A DNA stretch of 64,000 nucleotides from Clostridia bacterium (GTDB lineage: Bacteria; Bacillota; Clostridia; Oscillospirales; Acutalibacteraceae), in contig JAFTUG010000016.1 of NCBI GenBank assembly GCA_017466365.1, positions 248,001 through 312,000 on the forward strand, in the 5' to 3' direction. Positions 8,569-17,600 of the stretch are shown here, in pieces; position 1 is the stretch's first letter, and the number at the start of each line of letters is the position of its first letter. The notes under the pieces were generated by a model. That model was given only the letters and a program-made list of their open reading frames with translations. It had not been told where the DNA came from and did no database searches. Position numbers and translations under genes: made by a program.

Positions 8569-8597
8569 TTGACAATATATTAAAAAGCAGATAAAAT
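8569..8597 (+). promoter_or_regulatory. Sigma-A promoter for phosphoglucomutase
   Basis: A perfect TTGACA at 8569-8574 and TAAAAT at 8592-8597 with a 17-nt spacer, about 35 nt before the ATG at 8632. It is divergent from the promoter at 8482-8510. Confidence 0.8.
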
Positions 8598-8631
8598 ATA
8601 TAATGGATAATAATAAAAAGGAGACACGCCT

Positions 8632-10356
8632 ATGAATGATGTGAACAAGCTCTATGACCTTTGGCTCGAGGGTACAAAAGAAAACGAAGAAATCCGCAGC
8701 GAACTTCTTGCAATCAAGGGTAACGATGAAGAAATTCTTGACCGTTTTTACAGAAATCTTGAATTCGGCACGGCAGGTTTAAGAGGCGTTCTCGGTGCAG
8801 GTACCAACAGAATGAACACCTATACTGTATGTCAGGCAACGCAGGGTCTTGCGGACTATCTTAACAGCAATTATGAAAAGGCAAGTGTTGCAATAGGATA
8901 TGATTCAAGAATAAATTCCGATGTTTTTTCAAAGCAGTGTGCAGAAGTGCTTGCTGCCAACGGAATAAAGGTTTATATCTATCCGAATCTTATTCCCACC
9001 CCACTTGTATCATATGCGGTAATGCGTCTTAAGTGCCAAAGCGGCATTGTTATAACCGCAAGCCATAACCCATCAAAATATAACGGCTACAAGTGCTATG
9101 ACCCCGCAGGTTATCAGATGACGGAAGAAGCCGCAAACGAAACCTATGCCTATATTCAGAAGGTTGATATGTTTGAGGATGTTAAGCGCATTTCCTTTGA
9201 TGAGGGAATGGAAATGGGGCTTATTGAATATATCTCAAATGATATCGTTGAAGAATTCTATTCACATGTTTTGACAAGGCCCATAAACCCCGATGTTATC
9301 AAGAACAGCGACCTTAAGATTATTTATACCCCGCTTAACGGTACGGGCAATATTCCGGTAAGAACCGTTCTTTCAAGAGCGGGCTTTAAGAATGTTGCGG
9401 TTGTTGCCGAACAGGAAATGCCGGACGGAAAATTCCCGACCTGCCCCTATCCCAACCCCGAAATCAAGCAAGTTTTTGAGTGTGCAATCGAAATGACAAA
9501 GGAAGAAAAAGCCGATCTTCTTCTTGCAACCGACCCTGACTGCGACAGAGTAGGAATCGCCGTTCTCACAAACGGCGAATATGTTCTTCTTTCGGGCAAC
9601 GATGTGGGAGTTCTTCTCACGGAATATATGCTCTCCGCAAGAAAAGAAAAGGGCACTCTTCCCGAAAACCCTGCAATGACAAAATCATTTGTTTCAACTC
9701 CGCTTGTTGATAAGGTTGCGGAAAAATACGGCTGCAAGGTTACGGATGTTCTTACAGGATTTAAGTATGTAGGCGAGTTTATAGCAAATCTTGAAAAAGA
9801 CGGCGAAGAAAACCGCTTTGTTATGGGCTTTGAAGAGAGCTACGGTTATCTTATCGGAACTCATGCGAGGGATAAGGATGCTGTTGCCGCATCGCTCATG
9901 GTCTGTGAAATGGCGGCTTACTACAAAAGCAAGGGCAAGACTCTTGTTGATGTTCTCAATGATATTTATGCAGAATTCGGCAACTATGTTGATAAGCTTT
10001 ATAACTTCGTTTTTGAAGGCGCAAGCGGCATGGCAAAGATGGCGGAAATTATGAACGAAACCAGAGAAAATCCGCCCTCGGAGCTTGCAGGTCTTAAGGT
10101 TCTTAAGGTCAGCGATTTTGATTCGGGAACGGTTACGGATACCGCAACGGGAGAGAAAACACCGCTCACTCTGCCCAAATCCAATGTTCTTGCATATGCA
10201 CTTCCGGACGGCAATTCAGCTATAGTACGCCCCTCGGGAACAGAGCCGAAAATCAAGGTTTATATTGCAGGCTGCGGTAAAACAAAGGCAGATGCCGAAA
10301 AGATTGCCGAGAAAATCGGTACAGCAATGAAAAAGCTGCTTAAAATTGAAGGATAA
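8632..10356 (+). CDS. pgcA: Phosphoglucomutase (alpha-D-phosphohexomutase family)
   Basis: Interconverts glucose-1-phosphate and glucose-6-phosphate (possibly also phosphomannose), feeding the glycogen genes at 23023-29668 and linking to pgi at 48548. All four family signatures are visible: the active-site serine in TASHNP (Ser144), the metal loop DPDCDRVG, the sugar loop GFEESYGY and the phosphate loop RPSGTEPK near the C-terminus. Length 574 aa is normal for the larger bacterial PGM/PMM type. AAAGGAG precedes the ATG. The protein is cytosolic. Confidence 0.95.
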   Translation: MNDVNKLYDLWLEGTKENEEIRSELLAIKGNDEEILDRFYRNLEFGTAGLRGVLGAGTNRMNTYTVCQATQGLADYLNSNYEKASVAIGYDSRINSDVFSKQCAEVLAANGIKVYIYPNLIPTPLVSYAVMRLKCQSGIVITASHNPSKYNGYKCYDPAGYQMTEEAANETYAYIQKVDMFEDVKRISFDEGMEMGLIEYISNDIVEEFYSHVLTRPINPDVIKNSDLKIIYTPLNGTGNIPVRTVLSRAGFKNVAVVAEQEMPDGKFPTCPYPNPEIKQVFECAIEMTKEEKADLLLATDPDCDRVGIAVLTNGEYVLLSGNDVGVLLTEYMLSARKEKGTLPENPAMTKSFVSTPLVDKVAEKYGCKVTDVLTGFKYVGEFIANLEKDGEENRFVMGFEESYGYLIGTHARDKDAVAASLMVCEMAAYYKSKGKTLVDVLNDIYAEFGNYVDKLYNFVFEGASGMAKMAEIMNETRENPPSELAGLKVLKVSDFDSGTVTDTATGEKTPLTLPKSNVLAYALPDGNSAIVRPSGTEPKIKVYIAGCGKTKADAEKIAEKIGTAMKKLLKIEG

Positions 10357-10381
10357 AGAAAAAACCAAGGAGAAAAATGTT

Positions 10382-10606
10382 ATGAATAAGCGCAATTTGT
10401 TTGTCAGGATAACCGCAATTTTTCTTTGCGCCCTGATGATTTTAAGCGTGGTTACTGCTGCACTCTACGCATTTGCAGCGGAGACTTCGGCAGTTGCTTT
10501 GCCTGACACGGGAAGCGAATCGATGACATGGGTTATTATTGCCGTTGTTGCTGCAGTTGCGGTAATCATCGGCTGCCTCGTTGCTCCGAAGATGAAGAAG
10601 AAATAA
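10382..10606 (+). CDS. Mini sortase substrate: signal peptide, LPDTG, membrane anchor
   Basis: A 74-residue protein built almost only of a secretion signal and a wall-sorting signal. Residues 1-33 form a signal peptide (Lys/Arg start, long hydrophobic core, end FAA), followed by seven residues, LPDTG at 40-44, a hydrophobic segment (about 49-67) and a basic tail KMKKK. If processed by signal peptidase and sortase, the mature wall-linked peptide would be only about ten residues. I chose the ATG at 10382, after AAGGAG. It follows pgcA by 25 nt and is closed by a terminator, so it probably shares that transcript. No sortase gene is in view. Confidence 0.72.
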   Translation: MNKRNLFVRITAIFLCALMILSVVTAALYAFAAETSAVALPDTGSESMTWVIIAVVAAVAVIIGCLVAPKMKKK

Positions 10607-10613
10607 GATAAAT

Positions 10614-10651
10614 AAAAAGAGAGAAGCTGACAAAAAGCTTCTCTCTTTTTT
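10614..10651 (+). terminator. Rho-independent terminator
   Basis: Stem AGAGAGAAGCT / AGCTTCTCTCT (10618-10646) followed by a T-run. It ends the pgcA and mini-LPDTG transcript. Confidence 0.88.
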
Positions 10652-10668
10652 GTTGTACTGTTGTTTTA

Positions 10669-10736
10669 CACCTCATCATCGCCCATGGCGGAGCTTCTCC
10701 TCAAGGAGAAGGTGTCGCATAGCGGCGGATGAGGTG
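10669..10736. repeat. Palindromic intergenic repeat, about 68 bp
   Basis: The ends are perfect inverted copies, CACCTCATC and GATGAGGTG, around an inner hairpin CTTCTCCT/AGGAGAAG. It contains no reading frame and is more GC-rich than its surroundings. This form fits REP or miniature palindromic elements scattered in Clostridia genomes; copy number cannot be judged from one window. Confidence 0.55.
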
Positions 10737-10761
10737 ATTGCATGAGCAATCAGATGATATT

Positions 10762-10974
10762 TCAGTTCACTATCATCCCGATAAGTATACCGATATTTCC
10801 CATGGCAGCCTGAAGCCACGCATAGAAATCAGCTATTGCATCCGGGTTATAATTTATAATCTGTTCAAGTTCTTCAAGGAAGCCGCCGAAGCCAAAAATA
10901 TCGGCAATGCCTTGAAAAGCGGCATATACCGCCATTAAAGGAGCAAGAAATATCAGAAGAATTGATGTGCCCAT
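10762..10974 (-). CDS. Small membrane protein (hypothetical)
   Basis: A 70-residue protein with hydrophobic segments at each end (ILLIFLAPLMAVYAAF near the start, a Gly/Ile-rich IGILIGMIVN at the end) and an acidic middle. AAGGAG lies seven bases before the ATG. It is the last gene of the operon begun by the Xre-lipase gene, 16 nt after the 251-residue gene. It may be a membrane partner of that protein; no family is recognised. Confidence 0.5.
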   Translation of the reverse strand: MGTSILLIFLAPLMAVYAAFQGIADIFGFGGFLEELEQIINYNPDAIADFYAWLQAAMGNIGILIGMIVN

Positions 10975-10990
10975 AGAAAACTCCTTTCAG

Positions 10991-11746
10991 TTACTCAAAA
11001 AGCGCTTCATATCCGTTATTTTTGAGAAGCCCGGATATGTATTCCTGAATTTCGTCTTTAATTTTATAGAGGGTAGTGTAATTGCCTGTTTGACCGCCTC
11101 GGTGATAAGCCGTGCCTTTATAAACAGTAAAGGTTGAGGATTGTTTGCAGAACAGTTCATTTTTACTTGTTCTTTTAAATCTAAAGAGTGTGTGTTCTTC
11201 GTTACTTGTTATTGATATAACAGAATTACTATCCGAAGCTCTTATATCCGATTCTTCAACCAAAAGTTTTTTGAACGTTTCGCCGTCGGTTACGGTAATC
11301 GTAATAAAATCTCCCTCAACATAGGTATCTTCAGAAACATAACGCGGTATTGCTTTGCATTGATAATAATAGTTTTCGGGGTTGGAATAATAAGCCTTCA
11401 GTTCTTCCCAATCTTCTTCGGGGCAGTAGAGTTTTTCCGAAAGATCATATTCTTCGTTTGCATCCGATTTAACATATAACCAGTTGTTTTCTATTTTGTA
11501 ATATTCGGAAGATGTGGTAGTGTAATCGGGATTCTTGGTGGAAAAATCATGTTTTTCAACAAACCAAAGGTTTTCATCAAGAAAGCAATTTTTATATCTG
11601 ACCCCTTCAACTGTTATTGTTGTTATTTCGGGTACATGTGGAACTTCCGGAGGTTCTGGAGGAAGGAACGGCGATATAATCATATGAATCGGTGCGTAAA
11701 TGAATGTGAGAACAAGTGCTAATATACTTACAAACATGTATGACAT
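10991..11746 (-). CDS. Membrane-anchored protein of unknown function
   Basis: A 251-residue protein with an N-terminal hydrophobic segment (about residues 4-27), a Pro/Glu-rich hinge (PPEPPEVPHVPE) and an extracellular domain rich in Tyr, Asp and Glu. There is no enzyme motif. Its AAGGAG overlaps the stop of the Xre-lipase gene (12 nt gap), which suggests translational coupling. The context suggests a job at the membrane beside the lipase fusion, but this is inference. Confidence 0.55.
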   Translation of the reverse strand: MSYMFVSILALVLTFIYAPIHMIISPFLPPEPPEVPHVPEITTITVEGVRYKNCFLDENLWFVEKHDFSTKNPDYTTTSSEYYKIENNWLYVKSDANEEYDLSEKLYCPEEDWEELKAYYSNPENYYYQCKAIPRYVSEDTYVEGDFITITVTDGETFKKLLVEESDIRASDSNSVISITSNEEHTLFRFKRTSKNELFCKQSSTFTVYKGTAYHRGGQTGNYTTLYKIKDEIQEYISGLLKNNGYEALFE

Positions 11747-11758
11747 ATAATCAGCTCC

Positions 11759-13366
11759 TTATCTTTCAAGCTCATCGATCATCACAAACAAATCGGTGAA
11801 GAATGTTTTGGGAACTTCCTCTCCCGAATTCAGACCGATAACCTTGCCGTGGTCGCCCTCTTTTGTGGGGGCAACGTTCCATATACCTCTCTGAATTTCA
11901 AATTCCTCTTCGCTCTGCGAAGCTTTGAGAGGTATTTCAACATATTCCTCACCGAAGGGATATCTTGCGGAAACAACGCTTACAAGACCGTCATTCTCCT
12001 GCCATGTTTCGTCAATGGATATTCCGCCGTCGGTTGTGCCCTTGAATGAGCCCATAGCAAGCGCAAAGGGATAGAGAATGGGCATTGTGCTTGACTGCGG
12101 AACATGACCTCTTAAGAATGAACCCGATTTTGTTGTGCTGTATGAATATGAGAAATAATAAACATCCTCGGCGGTTTTGATTGTTTTGTTGAGCTCTGCC
12201 GCACCGTCAGGAGAGAGGTCGTATGCGGCATGGTCATTGCCCGATGCAGTTATTGCATCAACGGCAGATTCAAAATCTGTGTTGGTTATTCCGAAATGCT
12301 CGAGTTTAAAATCATAAATTCCGTCTGAATTTGCAGTAAGACCCGCAACGCCGAAGCAGAGAGTCATAAGCATATCGGTTGTGTCGGATATGCCGACAAG
12401 ACCGCCCACGGAGTTGAGAACTTCAGTAAGCGATGAGCCGTTATGCGGAGCGCAGAGTGCGGTTACGCTGTAAACCCAGTCACCCTTTCCGCCTTCAAAA
12501 AGGGGAGAGATTTCAGCCTGATTTGCAGCCTTTTCTTCATCACTGCCGTATGCAAGCAGAGAAGCAAGCATTCTTACGGTAGCACCGCCGAAGGAGTGAC
12601 CGATAAGGTTAATTTTGATTCTCTGACCGCCGTTTATCTTTTCGCCCCATTGAGCAACAAGAGGCTCGGTGTATTCCCTGCCGAAACGTTCGTGATTATG
12701 TTCTTTTGAATGAGCTTCGCCGTAGTCAACGGTTGTTCCCGTAAGCTGTGCATAAAGCTCGCAGGCTCTGTCCCATGTGCTTGAAACGGGGCCTACACTC
12801 GGTGCATGAACCTCATAACCCTGCTCATTGAGATATTCAACAAGGTTCATTGATGTTGCTCCCCAGTACTGAACGGTGTCGTTAACGCCGTCACCCTCGC
12901 CCCAGCCGCCGAGGCCGTGAACAAGGATATAAGGATATTTAACCTTGCCGCCGTTAAGCTCCCACCATGCCTCGCGGATTCCGCCGTAATAAGCAGGGAT
13001 GCCTATTGCCGCACCAATAATGCAAAGTGCAAGAATAAGTGCAATTATCTTTATCAGTTTGCCTTTTTTCTTCTTCTTTTTTGGAGCTTTCATATTTTCA
13101 TTCTCCTTTTCAGGCTGAATTTCTTCGGGTTGAACGGGCGGATTATATGTAACGGGTTCCGTAATGACTGTATCATTCTTAAGAAGATAATCTGTCGAAA
13201 CTCCGAAAAGTTCACTCATTGCAATTATTTTATCGGTATCGGGAAGTGCACTGCCCGATTCCCATTTTGAAACTGATTGACGGGAAACTCCGAGCGCTTC
13301 CGCAAAAGCTTCTTGAGAAAGATTTTTTTCTTTTCTCAAGTTGGATATCTTTTCTGAAATGGTCAT
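11759..13366 (-). CDS. Xre helix-turn-helix, membrane segment and lipase fusion
   Basis: A 535-residue chimera. Residues 6-61 are a Cro/CI-type helix-turn-helix (LSQEAFAEALGVSRQSVSKWE). Residues 65-93 are a Pro/Glu linker, 94-104 a Lys-rich stop-transfer stretch, and 105-127 a membrane helix. From about 144 on there is a lipase of the staphylococcal/Bacillus I.5 type: YILVHGLGGWG, STWDRACELYAQL and the nucleophile elbow GHSFGG (Ser258). Topology therefore puts the DNA-binding domain inside and the lipase outside. I chose the ATG at 13366, preceded by GGAGG, because the longer frame adds non-family sequence. A palindrome at 13469-13488 lies upstream and may be its operator. It leads a three-gene operon and has a secreted paralogue at 62589-63857. 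Confidence 0.85.
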   Translation of the reverse strand: MTISEKISNLRKEKNLSQEAFAEALGVSRQSVSKWESGSALPDTDKIIAMSELFGVSTDYLLKNDTVITEPVTYNPPVQPEEIQPEKENENMKAPKKKKKKGKLIKIIALILALCIIGAAIGIPAYYGGIREAWWELNGGKVKYPYILVHGLGGWGEGDGVNDTVQYWGATSMNLVEYLNEQGYEVHAPSVGPVSSTWDRACELYAQLTGTTVDYGEAHSKEHNHERFGREYTEPLVAQWGEKINGGQRIKINLIGHSFGGATVRMLASLLAYGSDEEKAANQAEISPLFEGGKGDWVYSVTALCAPHNGSSLTEVLNSVGGLVGISDTTDMLMTLCFGVAGLTANSDGIYDFKLEHFGITNTDFESAVDAITASGNDHAAYDLSPDGAAELNKTIKTAEDVYYFSYSYSTTKSGSFLRGHVPQSSTMPILYPFALAMGSFKGTTDGGISIDETWQENDGLVSVVSARYPFGEEYVEIPLKASQSEEEFEIQRGIWNVAPTKEGDHGKVIGLNSGEEVPKTFFTDLFVMIDELER

Positions 13367-13468
13367 CTTTTGTATTCCTCCTTCGTGTGTACTTAAAATT
13401 TTAGTGCCTGAAGCGGCAAAAATCAACCAACTCGGGTATACATTTAATAATTTTTTATGAAAAAACAT

Positions 13469-13488
13469 ATGTAAACTCAAGTTTACAT
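13469..13488. promoter_or_regulatory. Palindromic operator, probably for the Xre-lipase gene
   Basis: ATGTAAACTcaAGTTTACAT is a perfect 9-bp inverted repeat with a 2-bp centre, about 100 nt upstream of the Xre-lipase ATG. Cro/CI-type dimers commonly bind such sites near their own promoters. A related site with two mismatches (TGTAAACTtaAGTATAAA) is at 13605-13622. Confidence 0.6.
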
Positions 13489-13625
13489 TGCAATTATTAT
13501 ATCATTTTAAGCTTTAACAGTCAATATAACTTGCTTTTTGGCAATATCATTAAGCGGCTCTTTTTTTATTTTAAGAGGCTCCGCCGAGATTTTTTTATTA
13601 TTCGTGTAAACTTAAGTATAAAAGA

Positions 13626-13672
13626 TTACACAGCATACCGGCTTCGTTTTTCGGAGCAGGTATGCTGTGTAA
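13626..13672 (-). terminator. Long hairpin downstream of the ChbG gene
   Basis: TTACACAGCATACC (13626-13639) pairs perfectly with GGTATGCTGTGTAA (13659-13672), and the inner arms extend the stem (GCTTCG with CGGAGC, one wobble pair). The leftward T-run is weak. It probably ends the minus-strand operon that closes with the ChbG gene. Confidence 0.55.
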
Positions 13673-13700
13673 AGTTTAATATTATCTGTCGGTGAAATTT

Positions 13701-14600
13701 TTATTTTCTCATTTCAGCAAGGTCACGGTAATTGATAAGCTTAATGCCGTGTGCCTCGATATGCTGCTTTGTCTGCGGATCGCTCATAATCTGATATTCC
13801 CATACTCTGCGATTCCATGCACCTGTTGTACCCTTGAGGTCATCCGTTTCTATTGAAGGATGAAGATAGGTTTCCGTGATTCCGTTGGGAATGTTAGCGT
13901 AGAGATTATAGAGATATTCTTTGAAGTTTTCGTAGCTTTCATCCTGAGGTCCGCCCCATTCGTTGGGAATAAGATAATCGGGAATTGCAACGTTATTTGC
14001 TTTGGCGAAATCAACGATTTTGCCGAATACCATTTCTATGAGGCTCTTATCAACATTGATATCAAGCATGGAGTTGCCGAGCATATCATCAGTTACGTTT
14101 CCGGGCATACGGAAGGGGAGACCGTATTCTCCTGCAAGCGAAAGGGTGAGCTGGAGCAGCTCAAATCTGCCTGTCTCAATGCCGTAAAGCGAGCCCATAT
14201 GGTTATCAAGATGAGAGGGATTAACAAGACCGAGCTTTTTGCAGCGCTCAATCTGCGCTCTGATTTCGCCCTCAACCTCGTCAATGTCGACGTTTTCTTC
14301 AACCTGATCGCTTTCGTGCCACATGAAGCCTTCTTCGTCACGAAGGGAATCTGTGTTTTGGGTGTTTACGGGTGCCCAGCGGTATTTGCTCCATTCGCTT
14401 GTAAGTGTAAGGTGAACGCCGATTGCAAACTGCGGATTTTCTCCGGCAAATTTGCAAGCCTCGGGTGCCCATGCGCAGGGAGCCATAATTGTTGATGATG
14501 TAAGTGCGCTCTGCGGATTTTTGAAAAGATCCATAACGGCAAGGTTTGCACCTCTGCACATACCGAAATCATCCGCGTTGATAATGAGATATCTGTCCAT
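13701..14600 (-). CDS. ChbG/YdjC-family carbohydrate deacetylase
   Basis: A 299-residue protein starting MDRYLIINADDFG, the family's metal-binding opening. Further metal or catalytic positions are visible in GVHLTLTSEW, SHLDNHMGSL and YLHPSIE. Family members remove N-acetyl groups from chito- or other acetylated oligosaccharides in the cytosol. I chose the ATG at 14600; the frame's earlier ATG lies inside the GAGGAAG ribosome site. It is the last gene of the run with subtilase, GH92 and FliB-like genes (24 nt gap), which fits a role in breaking down acetylated glycans. The exact substrate cannot be read from sequence. Confidence 0.85.
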   Translation of the reverse strand: MDRYLIINADDFGMCRGANLAVMDLFKNPQSALTSSTIMAPCAWAPEACKFAGENPQFAIGVHLTLTSEWSKYRWAPVNTQNTDSLRDEEGFMWHESDQVEENVDIDEVEGEIRAQIERCKKLGLVNPSHLDNHMGSLYGIETGRFELLQLTLSLAGEYGLPFRMPGNVTDDMLGNSMLDINVDKSLIEMVFGKIVDFAKANNVAIPDYLIPNEWGGPQDESYENFKEYLYNLYANIPNGITETYLHPSIETDDLKGTTGAWNRRVWEYQIMSDPQTKQHIEAHGIKLINYRDLAEMRK

Positions 14601-14624
14601 ATTATTTTTTCTTCCTCTCAATTT

Positions 14625-17600
14625 TTATGAAAAAAGATTTTTAAAAAACTCTGCTATCAATCTGAATAACCTTGCAAAAAAGCTTTCTTTTTCGAGCTTT
14701 TCGGTTGCTTCTTTTATATTGTTGGCGTATGAATCAACCGTTTTTTGCTTTGTTATATCAAGATTGTAATCAACTCCGTCAACCGCCTCCTGCAAGGCTT
14801 TTACGCTTTCGGGAGTGTAGGGCGACAGGTCGCTCGGTACAGCCGCAATTGCTTCATAAACAGCCGAATAATCAGCGGCTTTCGGCTTAAGCGCCGATAT
14901 CGCATTGAGAATTGCGTTTGTCTGCGAGTCAACGATGCTTTGTTCAGCTGCAATTTTGCCCGAAACATCAACAGAAAGAACGGCGTTGAGTGCGGCAACC
15001 GTTTCTTCGGTATAAATGCTCAAATCCGAAGGCACCTTTGCTTTTGCGGCATTATATGCGGTGTAATCCGCAGGGAGTATATCGGCATAAACAGCACCCT
15101 TTGTTTCCGATGAAGAAACACCGTTTTCCGTGCTTGTTACGGTGCAGAAAAATCCTGCATATTCCGTGTTTTCGGGAATTACAAGGTTGTTTTCTGTTTC
15201 GCCTTTAAGTAAAACAAGGTTTTCTTTCGTACCGTCAAGGCTGCCGTACCATTGATAAGTAAGGTTGAAGCCTACGGCATCTACCGAAAGCTCGGTTTCG
15301 TTTGTGAGATGCTCGGGGAAAGAAGTGATAACCGAGGGGAGAGCGATAAATTCGCTTGTGCAGTTATTGTGTTTTGCATTTGCCCATTCTTCGGCAAAGG
15401 TATCGGGTGCAGCATATATTTTGAGGTGCACCTTTTCGGTTGCCGTTGTGCCGATATAGCTTGAATCAAAGCCGAGAACGCTTGCTGTGGAAGGCAGGAT
15501 AACGGTGCAGCTTTCGGTAAAAAACGCATCGCATCTCTCAAGCTTTTCAAAACGGATATTCTTTATACTGCTTCCCGTGAAGGCTTTTTCTTCTACAATT
15601 ACCGTTTTCGGAAGATAAAGCTCATTAAGGCTCTTGCAGCCTGAAAGCGACTGCGCCTCAACGGTTTCAACACTTTCAAGATTTACATCCCGAAGCGAGG
15701 TGCAGTTTCTGAAAGCATATTTGCCGAGGAGAGTTAACAGGGGAGCGTGGAAAATTTCAAGGCTCTTGCAGTTCATAAAGCTTCTTTCGCCGCTTAATCC
15801 TTTTCCCCATTCCGTCATTGACGGCAGATATATTTCTTTGAGGAATTCGCATTCAAAGAATGCACCGCAGGAGTATTCTCCGCCGTATTCCCTGAAGCTT
15901 TCAAGTGCGGAAAGAGTAACCTTTTCAAGGCTTGTATTTCTGAATGCCCATGCACCGAGGTTTTTGAGCTTATCGAGCTTAAGCTCGTGTATTCCGTTAA
16001 CGGCCATGAATGCGTAATCATCAACGGTTATAACATCAAAGCTGTTGAAATCAGAAAAGCCCGTGCATCTGTTGAAGGCGTATCCGCATATTTCGGTAAC
16101 GTTTGCCGCATCAAGTGCTTTCAATGCCGTGCAGTCGGAAAATGCGCTTTCGCCAATTAATTCAAGACCGTCGCCTTTAACGAATTCAACGGTTTTATTC
16201 TGCTTAAAGGCTTTAGTGCCGATTGATTTTACCGTATCGGGAAGAACAATTTCTTTGAAAGAGGCTTTTGTGCCTTCAAATGCGCTGTTACCGATGGCGG
16301 TAACAGTGATTCCGTTAACCTTTTCGGGCACGGAAACCGATGCGGCGGAGCCTTTATAGCCCGTAAGAACGCCGCTTTCATTAACCGTAAAATCCGATTC
16401 ATTTGCTTCGGAGAAAATGCGGATTTTTTCGGAATTCATCTTACTTGCAAAAAGTTTTTCGTCCTTTGAAAAGCTTCTCCACTTGATTTCGGCTGATTCG
16501 GTGAGAACGAAGGGCTCTTCATAGAGAATGCCGTTTTCCTTGGTGGGATAATCACCGTTCAGGGTGTAATAGGTATCAACGTTTTCCGATTCGGAAAATG
16601 TTACGGATGCATCACCGTAATTGATTTTGCTTGAAAAAATAATTTCGGAGGCATCGGCACGGGGGAATTCCGCAGCCTGTGCAATATTGAGAATTCCGCT
16701 TCCCGTTTTTGTTTTGGGATATGCACCGTTTACGGGAAGTGCATTTTCTTTTAAAGCTGTTTCAATTTGTGATGGAGTAAGTCCGGAATCATAGCCCAGC
16801 ATAAGCGCTGCTGCAGACGAAACAAACGGGGTTGCCATGGATGTGCCTGAAATAATTCCGTATTTGTTATTGTTAAGGCAGCTGTAAATATCAACACCGG
16901 GTGCAACAATATCAACCGTACTGCCGTAGTTCGAAAAATCGGCGGGAATTCCGTCTTTGTTTACCGCGCCTACCGTTATTGCCTCTTCAAATGCGGCGGG
17001 AAGAATTTCGCTGCAATCAGCACCTGTATTTCCCGATGCGGTAACAATTACCGTGCCTGCATCGTATGCGTTTTGAAGGCTTTCGCGAAGCGGCTCGGAA
17101 TATGCTGTTCCGAGACTTAAGTTGATTATGTCCATGCCGTCGGAAACCGCATAGTCAATCGCCGTAATCACAAGCAGCTCGGTTGAATTTCCTCTGTAAT
17201 CGAAAATTTTGTATGCACGAAGCTTGGTGTTTTCGGGGGTGTTCATTGCTATTATTCCCGCAATGTGAGTGCCGTGAGATTTCGGGTCATCGCTCATTGC
17301 GGTATCATCGCCCGATTTGCTCAAATTAATGCCGTTATCAACAAGTCTGCCGTCAAAAACATCGTTGTTATGGTCAAGACCGGAGTCGATTATGCCTACT
17401 TTGACTTCTGCGGGCGAAGCTTCTTTGAGAAAATCGGCAGCCTCTGCCGTGCGGGTCATTGCACTGCCCCATGTTTTCTGCTCTTCGGTATAATCATCCG
17501 TGCTTTGCATGGTAACGGGTCTGTCGGGCTGAATATATTCCACGCAGTCAAGCTTGCTGTAGTAATCATAAGCCTCTGCCGTGTCATACGGTGTTTCAAA

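Larger units (their letters stand above)
13367..13700. other. Regulatory intergenic region of 334 bp, no gene seen
   Basis: This stretch holds the leader of the Xre-lipase gene, a perfect palindrome at 13469-13488, a degenerate second copy at 13605-13622, and a long hairpin at 13626-13672 beyond the ChbG gene. No convincing reading frame or RNA gene was found in it. Confidence 0.6.

Noticed and set aside
13860-14495. Plus-strand open frame of 211 codons opposite the ChbG gene
   Set aside because: It mirrors a conserved deacetylase gene and has low-complexity composition with no start signal.
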